A DNA stretch of 64,000 nt from Misgurnus anguillicaudatus (lineage: Eukaryota > Chordata > Actinopteri > Cypriniformes > Cobitidae), in NCBI RefSeq assembly GCF_027580225.2, contig NC_073353.2, forward strand, positions 35,632,001-35,696,000. The letters run 5' to 3'. The stretch's first letter is position 1. Every line of letters begins with the position of its first letter. The translations under genes and the position numbers were made by a program. Shown here piece after piece: positions 28,072 through 40,300 of the stretch. Below the pieces are notes generated by a model. The model worked only from the letters and a program-made list of their open reading frames with translations, searched no databases and was not told the origin of the DNA.

Positions 28072-31000
28072 CGTGTGCGTATGTGTGTGTATGTGCATGA
28101 AAAAAAGATATTCTGTCAAAATCTTCTCTGCATTAGACATTAGATTTATGAACATCATTATTATGAACACATAAGTGTTTAGTCATTCCAACAGGACTTG
28201 CAGCATATCACTTGGTGCTCTCTGCAAGTTTGTCTGGAGGGACAGCAACTCATGCACGAGGGAGGTGAAAAGCTGTTTAGGAGAAGGCTTTCCTAGAAGA
28301 CCTGGGAAAATCTCTGCAGCAATATTGAGGAGAGAGCATCACCTCGCACACCAGTTGCTGCACTGGTGAGAGAGATTCAGTCTCCTGCAGCTGTCTCTCC
28401 AGACACAAATCCACAGACACCAGCAGGCACCAGCAGCTCAGGAGTGAAGAGGGGAACATGCAATTGGTGCAAAGAACAAACATGTCAGCACTTGCATCTG
28501 TTGTGGTGAACACACTTTCAGAGAGCACCAAGTGATATGCTGCAAGTCCTGTAGGAAATACTGAACACACACACCTGCACACAAACACACTAAAAGTTAG
28601 TTTGATTGTTTAGTTCTCCATCCATCCTCTACTCTTGCTTCATTGTTTAATTTATTTGAAGTTGTTTTTGTGTTCATAATAAATGATGTTCATAAATCCG
28701 ATGCAGAGAAGATTTTTACAGAAAATTTCCCTAACCCCAACCATCACAAAAACCCTTCTCCTACTTCACATTTTCAGGAAACATCATTTTGTTTGATTTA
28801 TAAACTTGTTTCCTCATGGGGACCTCAAAATGTCCCCACAAGGTCACAAAGACACTGGTATTCCTATCTTTGTGGGGACAATTGGTCCATATAACTCAAT
28901 GTACAAGTCAGAAATTAAGCTTTGTTTTTGCACAGGGCTACTAAAGGGTTAATAGTGCCACATGGTGATCAACAGTAAAAATTACACATTTGACCTCTTA
29001 GCAAAAGGAAAAAAGTCCAACATTCAAAAATGCATGATAAAAAGGTGTCATAGCTCTGCAATCAAAAAATGTGGTTATAATGGAAGTCAATGGGGCAAAA
29101 ACAGCCAATAACAATAAATGAGGGAGAAAAAAATTAAAACTGATGCTACACAAAAACTAAAAATGTTTCAAAGCCAATGTTTTTACCAATCTTAGACATG
29201 TTCAAGACTCTGAAAAAGGTAAACAAAAATCCAGTTTACAATCCCTTTTTATATTGAAAATCTCTCATTTTGTGTGTGTTTTTTCCCCAAATCAGTGACA
29301 CACCTTATAAACTTGGCAATTAAAGGGTTAAAATCATGGAATTTTTGTGAAGATTTGGTAGTTTTGATCAGTACTGAGGTTGATTAACAGATTTATGTAA
29401 AAAAAAATGGAAAAAATATTCATCTGATAAATCTCTACAGCCGTCCAATTTAGTGGACGTTTTCATCCACTAACAACACGAAAGGGTAGTAAATTTGCCC
29501 ACGGTATATCGTTGAGTTTTTAAAAAATTTCAAAGCATTTTCTTAAAATATATGTAAATATAAGATTTGTCACCAAAAATCATTCAATTTGCTAAAACAG
29601 AGAGAAAGTTACGGCCAAAATAAGAGTAAAAAAAACTCTGTAGTGGATGAAAACATCCCCAACAACACATGAGGGTTAAAAAAAATGCAATTCCGCAAAA
29701 TGCAATATTTTTTTCTAATGCTATAATCAATATATAAAAGTGCATTCATATTTTTGCCATGTTATATTCATTTAGTTGACTAGTGGTATACGCTGATTAA
29801 AAAAATAAACATTAATGGCATTAATCTAAACACTTACTTTGTCATATTAAGAACACTGTCATTGCTGATGTCATCCTTTGGACGTTGTCACTGAACTCTT
29901 TTGACAGCGATCAGCTGTAAAATGTTTTAGTCTTGCCCGATTTTCGTTGACTTCAAGTAAAATAATGGAAAGTTTTTCATAAGATCTTCTGGGATCAATG
30001 TGTTAGCATGACAGAAGCTTGATGCTTTCGGGAGAACAAGCAACAGCCGGCATTTTTCCTTCGCCTCTCACGTAAATTATTAAATTTTTAATGGTTTCTT
30101 CTCCGCCACAGAAAACCGCCACAGGTTTATCAAAGTATTATTTTGTTTTTGTTTGTTTGTTGATCACGAATCACAAAGTAGATGAGGAAAACTAGGATTC
30201 AGTGTGTATTCAAAGCGCCGCCATTAATGTTTACAATGTGTTTAATGGGGTGATGTGATTGGTAAAGCGGATTTATTACATTCTTTAGAGAAGGAGGACT
30301 GGCGTTTTTTGCAGTTTGGAATAAATAGAGAAAAGATGACAGAATAACACAGCGGATATCGAATTTGCGTAAAATTAAGAATTTATTTTTGAATACTAAC
30401 CTGATGCAATACTGAGTTTATCGCGTTTTGGAACTTTTCATCTATATACTAGATACTGTATCTTTGGACCTGAAACAAAAACTACTTCCTTTCTCAGGTC
30501 GCCATGAACGTGTACGAGCTGTCTTCTGCCGCAGGGCTGCCCTGTGAGATTGACCCTGCTCTTGTAGTGGCCCTTTCTTCTCAGAAGTCTGGTAAGTTGT
30601 TTTAGATAGCATTTGGTAAATTTCAGCATTAAAGGGCATTCACACTAGACTTTGGGCATGGACATATTTTTCTGACGTTGCTTCAAATATGGGCGTTGAC
30701 GCTTCGTCCATCTTTGCTTTTCAGTAAAGAGAAAGGTCTTTACTTATCAGTAAAGAGAAAGGTCACGCTTGCGACGTACTGTTTTTCTATGGGTGTTACG
30801 TGTCTTCATGTGATACGAATTTGCAGGTCAGAGTTCACCAGACTTAAACTTTGTTATGCAGCGAAATGGTTCTGGCTAGAGGGAATACAGCTGCAGCCTA
30901 ATTCCTGTGAAAAGTTGGGTTTAGACTTGGGTCTGGTGTAGGATTAGGATGAAAAACTGTGATTCTGGCTAGATAAGATACAGCTATGGCCCAAATCCAG

Positions 31001-34000
31001 TGAAATGTTGGGTTAAGGGTTAGGTTTGGGGGTAGGATTAGGATGAAAGACAGCAGTTCTGGCTAGACTAGATACAGCTATGGCCTAAATCCAGTGAAAT
31101 GTTGGGTTTTTAGGTCTGGGATTAGGATGAAAAACAGCAGTTCTGTCTAGATAGGATAATCCAATGAAATGTTGGGTTTAGTGTTAGGTTGGGGGGGGGT
31201 AGGATTATGATAAAAAAACAGCTGTTCTGGCTATATAGGATAAATCCCATGAAATGTTGGGTTTAGACTTGGGTCTGGGGTAGGATTAGGATGATAAACA
31301 GCAGTTCTGGCTAGATAGGATACAGCTATGGTCTAAATCCAGTGAAATTTTGGGTTTAGGCTTAGGTTTGGGGGTAGGATTATGATGATAAACAGCAGTT
31401 CTGGCTATATAGGATAAATCCCATGAAATGTTGGGTTTAGACTTGGGTCTGGGGTAGGATTATGATGATAAACAGCAGTTCTGGCTAGATAGGATACAGC
31501 TAAGGCCTAAATCCAGTGAAATGTTGGGTTTAGGTTAGGGTTAGGTTTGGGGGTAAGATTTAGGATGAAAAACAGAAGTTCTGGCTATATAGGATAAATC
31601 CCATTAAATGTTGGGTTTAGACTTGGGTCTGGGGTAGGATTAGGATGATAAACAGCAGTTCTGGCAAGATAGGATACAGCTATGGTCTAAATCCAGTGAA
31701 ATTTTGGGTTTAGGCTTAGGTTTGGGGGTAGGATTATGATGATAAACAGCAGTTCTGGCTATATAGGATAAATCCCATGAAATGTTGGGTTTAGACTTGG
31801 GTCTGGGGTAGGATGATAAACAGCAGTTCTCGCTAGATAGGATACAGCTACAGCCTAAATCCAGTGAAATGTTGATTTTAGGGTTAGGTTTGGGGGTAGG
31901 ATTAGGATGAAAATCAGCAGTTCTGGCTAGATAGGATAAATCCCATGAAATGTTGGGTTTTAGACTTTGGTCTGGGGTAGGATTAGGATGATCAACAGCA
32001 GTTCTCGCTAGATAGGATACAGCTACGGCCTAAATCCAGTGAAATGTTGGGTTTAGGGTTAGGTTTGGAGGTAGGATTAGGATGAAAAACAGCAGTTCTG
32101 GCTATATAGGATAAATCCCATGAAATGTTGGGTTTAGACTTGGGTCTGGGGTAGGATGATAAACAGCAGTTCTCGCTAGATAGGATACAGCTACAGCCTA
32201 AATCCAGTGAAATGTTGGGTTTAGGCTTAGGTTTGGGGTAGGATTATGATGAAAAACAGCTGTTCTGGCTATAAAGGATAAATCCCATGAAATGTTGGGT
32301 TTAGACTTGGGTCTGGGGTAGGATTAGGATGATAAACAGCAGTTCTGGCTAGATAGGATACAGCTATGGTCTAAATCCAGTGAAATTTTGGGTTTAGGCT
32401 TAGGTTTGGGGGTAGGATTATGATGATAAACAGCAGTTCTGGCTATATAGGATAAATCCCATGAAATGTTGGGTTTAGACTTGGGTCTGGGGTAGGATGA
32501 TAAACAGCAGTTCTCGCTAGATAGGATACAGCTACAGCCTAAATCCAGTGAAATGTTGATTTTAGGGTTAGGTTTGGGGGTTAGGATTAGGATGAAAAAC
32601 AGCAGTTCTGGCTAGATAGGATAAATCCCATGAAATGTTGGGTTTAGACTTGGGCCTGGGGTAGGATGATAAACAGCAGTTCTCGCTAGATAGGATACAG
32701 CTACAGCCTAAATCCAGTAAAATGTTGATTTTAGGGTTAGGTTTGGGGGTAGGATTAGGATGAAAATCAGCAGTTCTGGCTATATAGGATAAATCCCATG
32801 AAATGTTGGGTTTAGACTTGGGTCTGGGGTAGGATGATAAACAGCAATTCTCGCTAGATAGGATACAGCTACAGCCTAAATCCAGTGAAATGTTGGGTTT
32901 AGGCTTAGGTTTGGGGTAGGATTATGATGAAAAACAGCTGTTCTGGCTATAAAGGATAAATCCCATGAAATGTTGGGTTTAGACTTGGGTCTGGGGTAGG
33001 ATTAGGATGATAAACAGCAGTTCTGGCTAGATAGGATACAGCTATGGTCTAAATCCAGTGAAATTTTGGGTTTAGGCTTAGGTTTGGGGGTAGGATTATG
33101 ATGATAAACAGCAGTTCTGGCTATATAGGATAAATCCCATGAAATGTTGGGTTTAGACTTGGGTCTGGGGTAGGATGATAAACAGCAGTTCTCGCTAGAT
33201 AGGATACAGCTACAGCCTAAATCCAGTGAAATGTTGATTTTAGGGTTAGGTTTGGGGGTAGGATTAGGATGAAAATCAGCAGTTCTGGCTAGATAGGATA
33301 AATCCCATGAAATGTTGGGTTTAGACTTGGGTCTGGGGTAGGATGATAAACAGCAGTTCTCGCTAGATAGGATACAGCTACAGCCTAAATCCAGTAAAAT
33401 GTTGATTTTAGGGTTAGGTTTGGGGGTAGGATTAGGATGGAAATCAGCAGTTCTGGCTAGATAGGATAAATCCAGTGAAATGTTCGGTTTAGGGTTAGGT
33501 TTGGGGGTAGGATTAGGATGAAAACCAGCAGTTCTGGCTAGATAGGATACAGCTACGGCCTACATCCAGTGAAATGTTGGGTTTAGGGTAGTGCTGCCGC
33601 GAATAGTCGACGTAGTCGACGTAATCGACGATGAAAATTTGTCGACGGCAATTTTTTTAGTCGAGGAGTCGCATATTTATTTTTTTCCGTCTCAAACGGC
33701 CCACTGTAATTCTGTCTCATGTCTCAAATGGCTCAATGTAATTCACCTCCACACCAGTCTGTGCGCTGTGTGCGCCCTGCTGGTTAATCTGCTACGCTAT
33801 CATCTTTCTTCCCTCTCCCCCTGCCTTCACTGCTTTAATTTTGAAAAATTGGCGGTGGCAGGTGAGTCTATGGAATTATGAGTCCGAAAGCTTCCGAAGT
33901 ATGAAAGTATTTTAAGCCAAGTTGTGATAAAAGAGTGGTCTGTTACACCGTGCCAAACGTCGCTGGCTTATCACGGGAGCACAACGACAATGCACGAGCA

Positions 34001-34292
34001 TCTCAAACGAAAACACTCGGGAGTTATTGACGATACACCCACAGAGAATAGGACAACGTAAGTAACTGTTATATGATTATTAATGAAACGGCGAGCTAGT
34101 CAGTACTGTTTTATTAACTCTTTTGAGAAGTACAATGACTCTGTCTTTGGATGTTAAAGGCTATCAGTGTTTGCTCGTGATTCCGCCACGGAATCAACAC
34201 TGGACGCAACAAATAGATTTTTCATGATTCCCATTTACATTTTTATTTTACTATTTTAAACGGCTCAATTCATTGTTGCGAATGTTCAGCGC

Positions 34293-34330
<38 letters not shown>

Positions 34331-37300
34331 CTCATGTTGCTTGCAGCGCCTCGACCGCGCGCGCCTCTCTCTTACGTGACAGTGAAAAGGTGGCAGTGTT
34401 TTTAATGTACTTTCTTTTGTGCGTAAACGTCAACATTCACAGATGTCTCTGACAAAGACGACTGATCGAGTTAACATGACTTGAAGAAAGATTAGCAGTA
34501 GTGTGAGTCTGTGTGCGAGTTTCTCCCTCCCTATGATGCTGTATGCCGTGTTCTGTAGTCTATGTAACAACAACAGTGTATTTTCTTATATTTCTGAATT
34601 TGCACCGAATTGTCTGCGCTATATCACTCGCATTTAAAATCAAGAAATGGCTCAAAACACAACAACAATTATGAGAAGAGCAACAGCAGTAAAGCTACAA
34701 TGTAAATGTATGGTGATTTTTGCATATCTAAATCAGGATTTTAGCAGCAGTTAAAGGAACAGCTGGTTGGATAAAAAACGAGGTGATGGGTCATGTTTAG
34801 TCACTATTTTATAGGCTACAACAGAACAGATAATATGTAAAATAGCATTCAGTTGTGTTAAAATGCAATATAAGATCAAAGAGTAAAAGTGAAACATTTC
34901 ATATTTCTATTAAGCATCTTCTTTGCACTGGAAGTTTTTATTATTATTTATATTGTTTACATTGTAATTTTTTATTTGGTAACATTTAAGTTATTCATAT
35001 TGTTTATGACACTGGTGGGTTCAAAATAAAATGGACACAATGAAATAACAAACACTTGAGTTTTTTTTAAATAGTCGTTTAGAATAGTCGACTATTCGAA
35101 AAATTAGTCGAAAGATTAGTCGTTAGAAAATTAGTCGTTAGTGGCAGCACTAGTTTAGGGTTAGGTTTGGGGTAGGATTAGGATGAAAAACAGCAGTTCT
35201 GGCTAGAAAGGATACAGCTATGGCCTAAATCCAGTGAAAGGTTGGGTTTTTAGGTCTGGGATTAGAATTAGGATGAAAAACAGTAGTTCTGGCTATATAA
35301 GATACAGCTACAGCCTAAATCCAGTGAAATGTTGGGTTTAGTGTTATGTTTGGGGTTGGGATTAGGATGATAAATGGCGGTTCTGGCTAGATAGACTACA
35401 GCCCTGTCCTACATCCAGTGAAATATTGGGTTTTTAGGTCTGGCTGGAGGATAAGGACGAAAAAAGTGTTTTTGGCTAGATAGTATACAGCTACGGGCTA
35501 AATTCAGTGAAATGTTGGGTTTTTACGTCTGGGGGTAGGATTAGGATGAAAGCAGTGGTTTTGGCTAGATAGGATACAGCTACGGCCTAAATCCAATGAA
35601 ATGTTGGGTTTAGGGTTAGGTTTGGGGGTAGAATTAGGATGAAAACAGCTGGTGAGATTTCATGAGATTTTAGCCGTAGCTGTATCTTTTCTAGCCACAA
35701 CCCAGCACAATGCGAAATATCTTGCGTTTCTGGTCTGACGCATTTGCATGCATATGAATGGAAGTCAATGAAACGAAAAGTGTAGTGTGACTGCCCCTTC
35801 ACTTGTCCACTTACACAGATGCATTTGTTAAATATCTGTTGGCATTGTGATTTTAATTGCTGTATTTTTGTCCAATCAGAGGACTATAAAATGTGTTACT
35901 AGATGTTCTTTCGATGATTCGAGTTGGCCCTTATAACAACATGCAGATATTTACAGAGTTTTTGTTTTAGATTCTCAAAGCGTTCACCGGCGTTTTCTGC
36001 AGAATAGGCATTTACCAAAATTTGATGGAGTATTTCAAAAAAAAGTATTTTTCCAGAAGGCACTTTGCGGCTTAAACGGCTTGACAGGCGCAGAACAATT
36101 TTATGCCAAATGATTTACCAGAAATCTCTGTATTACGACTTTGGAAGCATGCTTGCTCGCTCTAAAAAGGTTTGGTTGGCGTGTTGCGAAATAAACGGCA
36201 TAGCATGGTTTATTTTAGATTAAATACCTGCAGCTTTAGGATACTCACGATCCCCTTTTAACCTATACTACTTTAAAATTTAAGGAGCTTCTAATTTGTG
36301 AATTTAGTAGTACCTTCCTCCAAATATCTGTTTGTGCAGTCGTCCGGTGTTTCCCATCAAACCTTTATCAGGTATCATAGCCTATTCAAAGACAAGCTGT
36401 GTGCACTTAAATAAATCTCATGCTTCATACTTCACGAACGGTTCTCCAAAACTGAGCAAAGTTTTCCGGTGAATGACTTTCACTTTCTCGGAGAAAGTCC
36501 TCCAGGGCCTCTTGGCGAGGTCTGATGTTTTTGTTTTATTCCCCTGATGCTCAAATGCAAACGTCTTCTGTTTACTATCTAAATAACCAGTCAACTCAAA
36601 CTAGACTTAATTGAATCACTCCCAAATATTAATAACATAAATAACGAGTTAATTTCTGGACATACGCAAAGTTTTTCTTGGCTCTTCATGCACACTGTCC
36701 GGATTCAGATCTCTATAGCGTATTCACTGTATTACCGAGTGCAATGTTCAACATGAACTCAATTCACCGTGTTTGTAACAGAGAACATCAGCCCAGAGGA
36801 GGAGTACAAGATCGCCTGCTTGTTGATGGTGTTTGTGGCTGTTTCCATGCCGACCCTGGCCAGCAACGTGATGTCGCAGTACAGTCCCGCAATAGAAGGT
36901 ACCAATTTCGCATTTCAGATGCACCCTGAACCGTAATGAGATCATATCTGCGCTCTTTGATCTGCGGCCCACTGGAACGAAGGAACCTTGTCCGGTGGGC
37001 CGCGTGCTTTATTGCGTATGACATTATCATGTGTTTGCTAACTCTATAAATCTTTTTAGGTCACTGCAACAACATCCACTGTCTAGCTAAAGCGATAAAC
37101 CAGATTGCCGCTGCTCTCTTCACTATCCACAAGGGCAGCATAGAGGATCGCCTGAAAGAATTCCTCGCTGTAAGTTGGGTTGTCCTCATTTCTGTCTTGA
37201 AGCATCCCATATTTCCCGGACAGGGATAAGACTAGTCCTAGACAAAAAAAGTTTTAAGAGCTGTCCAAACTGAAAAAAACTAGCACTGACATATCTTTAA

Positions 37301-40300
37301 ATAAATCAATACCATTAAGTTTTTAGTAAAGCATGTTTGGTAAAACTAGTTAATTTTCTAAATAAACTAAGGCAAAGTTCTTTCTTAAGCTAATCCCTGT
37401 CATTGAAACCTCCTCATAATGTATTTATCTAAGAGTAAATTTGAGTGATTTATCTTTTATTTCTCTGCTACTCTTCTTCCTTAGCTTGCCTCTTCCAGTC
37501 TGTTGAAGATCGGACAGGAGACGGATAAAACCACTACACGAAACCGGGAGTCTGTTTACTTGCTCCTGGACATGGTGAGTGTTCACTGCTTTTTCTTTGC
37601 TAAACATTTTTTGAAGTTGCAGTCTGTAACTTTTGCCTCTGTATTGCCACCTGTGTTGAAAACATAAAATTGCAAGTTACGTGCAAAGATATAATGTCCA
37701 AATTGCTGAGGTTTTTGTACTTGCTCACTAACTGATTTTTAGTAAAAAAAAAAGGATTGCAGCATACCCAATAAATGCAGGTGATTAACTCTTTCACCAC
37801 CAGCGTTTTTAAAAAAAAGTTGCCAAACAGCGCCAGCGTTTTTCATGATTTTCACCAAAGTTTAATGCCTTCCAGAAAATGTTCTTCTTTAAATATATAA
37901 ACATACAATATACCAAATGAAATAACAGACCCTCTGCTTTCAAACAAAAAAAAGTTTCATCCTACCTTCAGTGGTTCTTTTGTAATCAGCTTTTGAATAT
38001 GGGTAGGTTTCTGCAAAAATACCACATTTTGAGCAAAAAGCTGAGATAATTCCATTTTTGTGACGGACTTTTCATAGAGATCCCATTCAGAGCGATCTTT
38101 AAAACAGACACGGACATGCAGCCCCTTGCCATAGGGCAATACTTCCGGGTTTAAAAAGTTGCGGAAGGCGCCACCTGGTGGATAATAGCGGTATTGGGGA
38201 AAGACGGAAAATCTCGTCAATGGCGGTGAAAGAGTTAAAGGATTAGTTAATTTTCTTAAAAAAAGAATCCAGATCATTTACTCCCCACTGTGTCATCAAA
38301 AATGTTGATGTCTTTTTTTGTTCAGTCGAGAAGAAATTGTTTTTTTTGAGCAAAACATTCCAGGATTTTTCTCATTTTAATTGACCCCAACACTTAAAGG
38401 AACAGTATGTAAGAAATGAATATCAATTAATCATAAAATGGCCCTGATATGTCACTAGACATTAAGAAATTATTTTCATTTCAAATACTTATATCACTGA
38501 CAACAGTGGTCTGGACAGGATATTGTTATTTAAATAGTGGAGTTGCAGCCCTCAACTGATGTTAAAGGATAATTCCGGTATTTAACACTTTGAGTCTCAT
38601 TTCTGGTTTGTTTTGGATGAACTACAGTGATGGACACAGAAATTTTGACAATGGGTCGTGTCTTGACTTTTCGACTCATTTAGAAGCGTCTCCCGACTGC
38701 CTCAGAATGGAAGTCAATGGCCATGCACAAACACGTCACCAAAACAACACTTAACGTTCACCTTCAAAACTGTACCACTCACCGAGTGGCCCGCGGTGTT
38801 CGCTGATGACTCAAAACAAATATATTGGCGCAATGTATGATTTCAATCCGTGTTATTAGCTATAGTGGAACTATTTTTTCAGATACCTCACAACCGCGTA
38901 TATACTTCCGCTCTATATTTGAGTCTGAAGCATGAATGAACGTAGTCCAACAAACTGTAATAAAACGGTAGCATACTTTCAAAATCAAGTTTATTTAAAA
39001 CACTTACACCATCCAATATGCTTTTTCATCAGCAGAACAATAAAGGAAGATATTTTGCAGAAACCCCAGTGCTCCGTCATGCAAGTCAACAGATCCGCAC
39101 ACTTTAAGAGCTAAAGCATATATATCCAATACAAAAGTAATCCCCCATAACTCCGTGTGACATATTGACGTCTTGTGAAGCAAATCAATCAGTTTTTGCA
39201 AGAAACTGAACGTTGTTTACAACATTATTAGCGTGAATGCCAAAGCAGGAAGCGCGTTTTCCGTTTGAGACGATCTCTTCCACTGGTGTGCGTTTGGTGG
39301 CTGTTGGCTATGGATGTTGGTCTCTCTGCGCCACCTATAGAGCGGGAGCGTGAAGCGCACTTCCTGCTTGGCAAAAGCTCTGCATTAACGCTGTAAAATA
39401 TTTATATATATATTCGAATCTCGAAACTAAAAATCGAATGTCAACCCACGGAACTAATATTCTGGTCCAGCCCTACAAATATGGGAAAAATTTATTCTGA
39501 GAGAAACCGAGCGAAAAAACAACAACCACATGTAAACAGTCCCTTTTCTGTTTCCCGGCGGCGGAGTGATATATCAGCGAGCTAAGAGTCTTCCAGAGAA
39601 GTCAATGGAATTTTTACAAAATGCCAAATAAAACACGACAGAAACTGTATTTCGCTACACAACTTGTTTCTAATCATCAACGAACACCACGAACCACCCG
39701 GCGAGCAGCACAGTTCCGAAAATGAACGTTAAGTGTTGTTTTAATGACATGTTTGTGCATGGCCATTGACTTCCATTCTGAAGCAGTCAAGAGACGCTTC
39801 TAAACGAGTCAAAAACTCAAGACACGACCCATTGTCAAAATTTCTGTGTCCATCACTGTAGTTCATCCAAAACAAACCAGAAATGAGACTCAAAGTGTTA
39901 AATACCGGAATTATCCTTTAATGTTGTCATGTTGTGTATTGGCCACAAGTTTTTTGATTGCAGTACCAGTTTTGGCCACAATCCTACATACTGTTCCTTT
40001 AACAGTTTTAATGCAGTTTAAAATTGCAGTTTCAAAGGACTCTGAACGATCTCAAACGAGACAAAATTATCTAGCGAAACGATTGTCATTTTTGGCAAGA
40101 AAAATAAAAAATATGCACTTAAGCCACAACTTCTCATCTTCCTCCGGTTGTGTGACGCGCCAACGCAACCTGTGATTATGGTGTGGATGAATTTTCATTT
40201 TTGGGTGAACTATCCCTTTACCATAATTTAAAGGGGACATATCATGAAAATCTGTCTTTTTTCGTGTTTAAGTGCTATAATTGGGTCCTTTGTGCTTGTA

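Larger units (their letters stand above)
27382..29675. mobile_element. 2.3-kb piggyBac-like foldback element in nckap1 intron
   Basis: TTAA flanks both sides (27378-27381, 29676-29679). The ends CCCTTGTGCATTGTT and, inverted, CCCTCATGTGTTGTT fit a piggyBac-type terminus. Arms of roughly 570 bp pair (for example aaagggttaatagtgccaca against gtggccctattaacccttt, and cactaacaacacgaaagggtag against ctaccctttcgtgttgttag). The loop (about 27965-28920) holds a (GT)n tract and a smaller inverted repeat (28196-28552). No transposase is present. Confidence 0.7.
33589..35152 (+). mobile_element. hAT element remnant, 1.56 kb, inserted in the minisatellite
   Basis: The ends TAGTGCTGCC and GGCAGCACTA are inverted and flanked by an exact 8-bp duplication GTTTAGGG (33581-33588 and 35153-35160) that matches the minisatellite unit. 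Subterminal 'tagtcgacgtagtcgacg' and 'tagtcgactattcg' motifs repeat as typical transposase-binding clusters would. It includes a degenerate first exon (33878-34057) and a (TC)n tract, but the body of the transposase is missing. Confidence 0.85.
38235..40220. mobile_element. Outer MITE of a three-layer nest
   Basis: The left part (aaaggattagttaattttct ... gttcagtcgagaagaaattg) and the right part (aggactctgaacgatctcaa ... gggtgaactatcccttta) are halves of one family, also present at 42259-43160. The halves are separated by the insertion 38394-40002, which itself contains 38562-39921. Confidence 0.65.

Noticed and set aside
28277..28588. 103-aa Cys/Leu-rich minus-strand ORF
   Set aside because: It spans the spacer and arms of a small inverted repeat inside the foldback loop; no conserved domain or exon signals.
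31500..31560. Interstitial telomere repeat
   Set aside because: TTAGGG occurs only once or twice per unit and not as a tandem hexamer run.
30860..33588. CRISPR-like or regulatory repeat array
   Set aside because: Units are contiguous without unique spacers, in a vertebrate intron; it is a minisatellite.
39846..40175. 109-aa plus-strand ORF
   Set aside because: It crosses boundaries of three nested MITEs, so it cannot be an ancestral gene.
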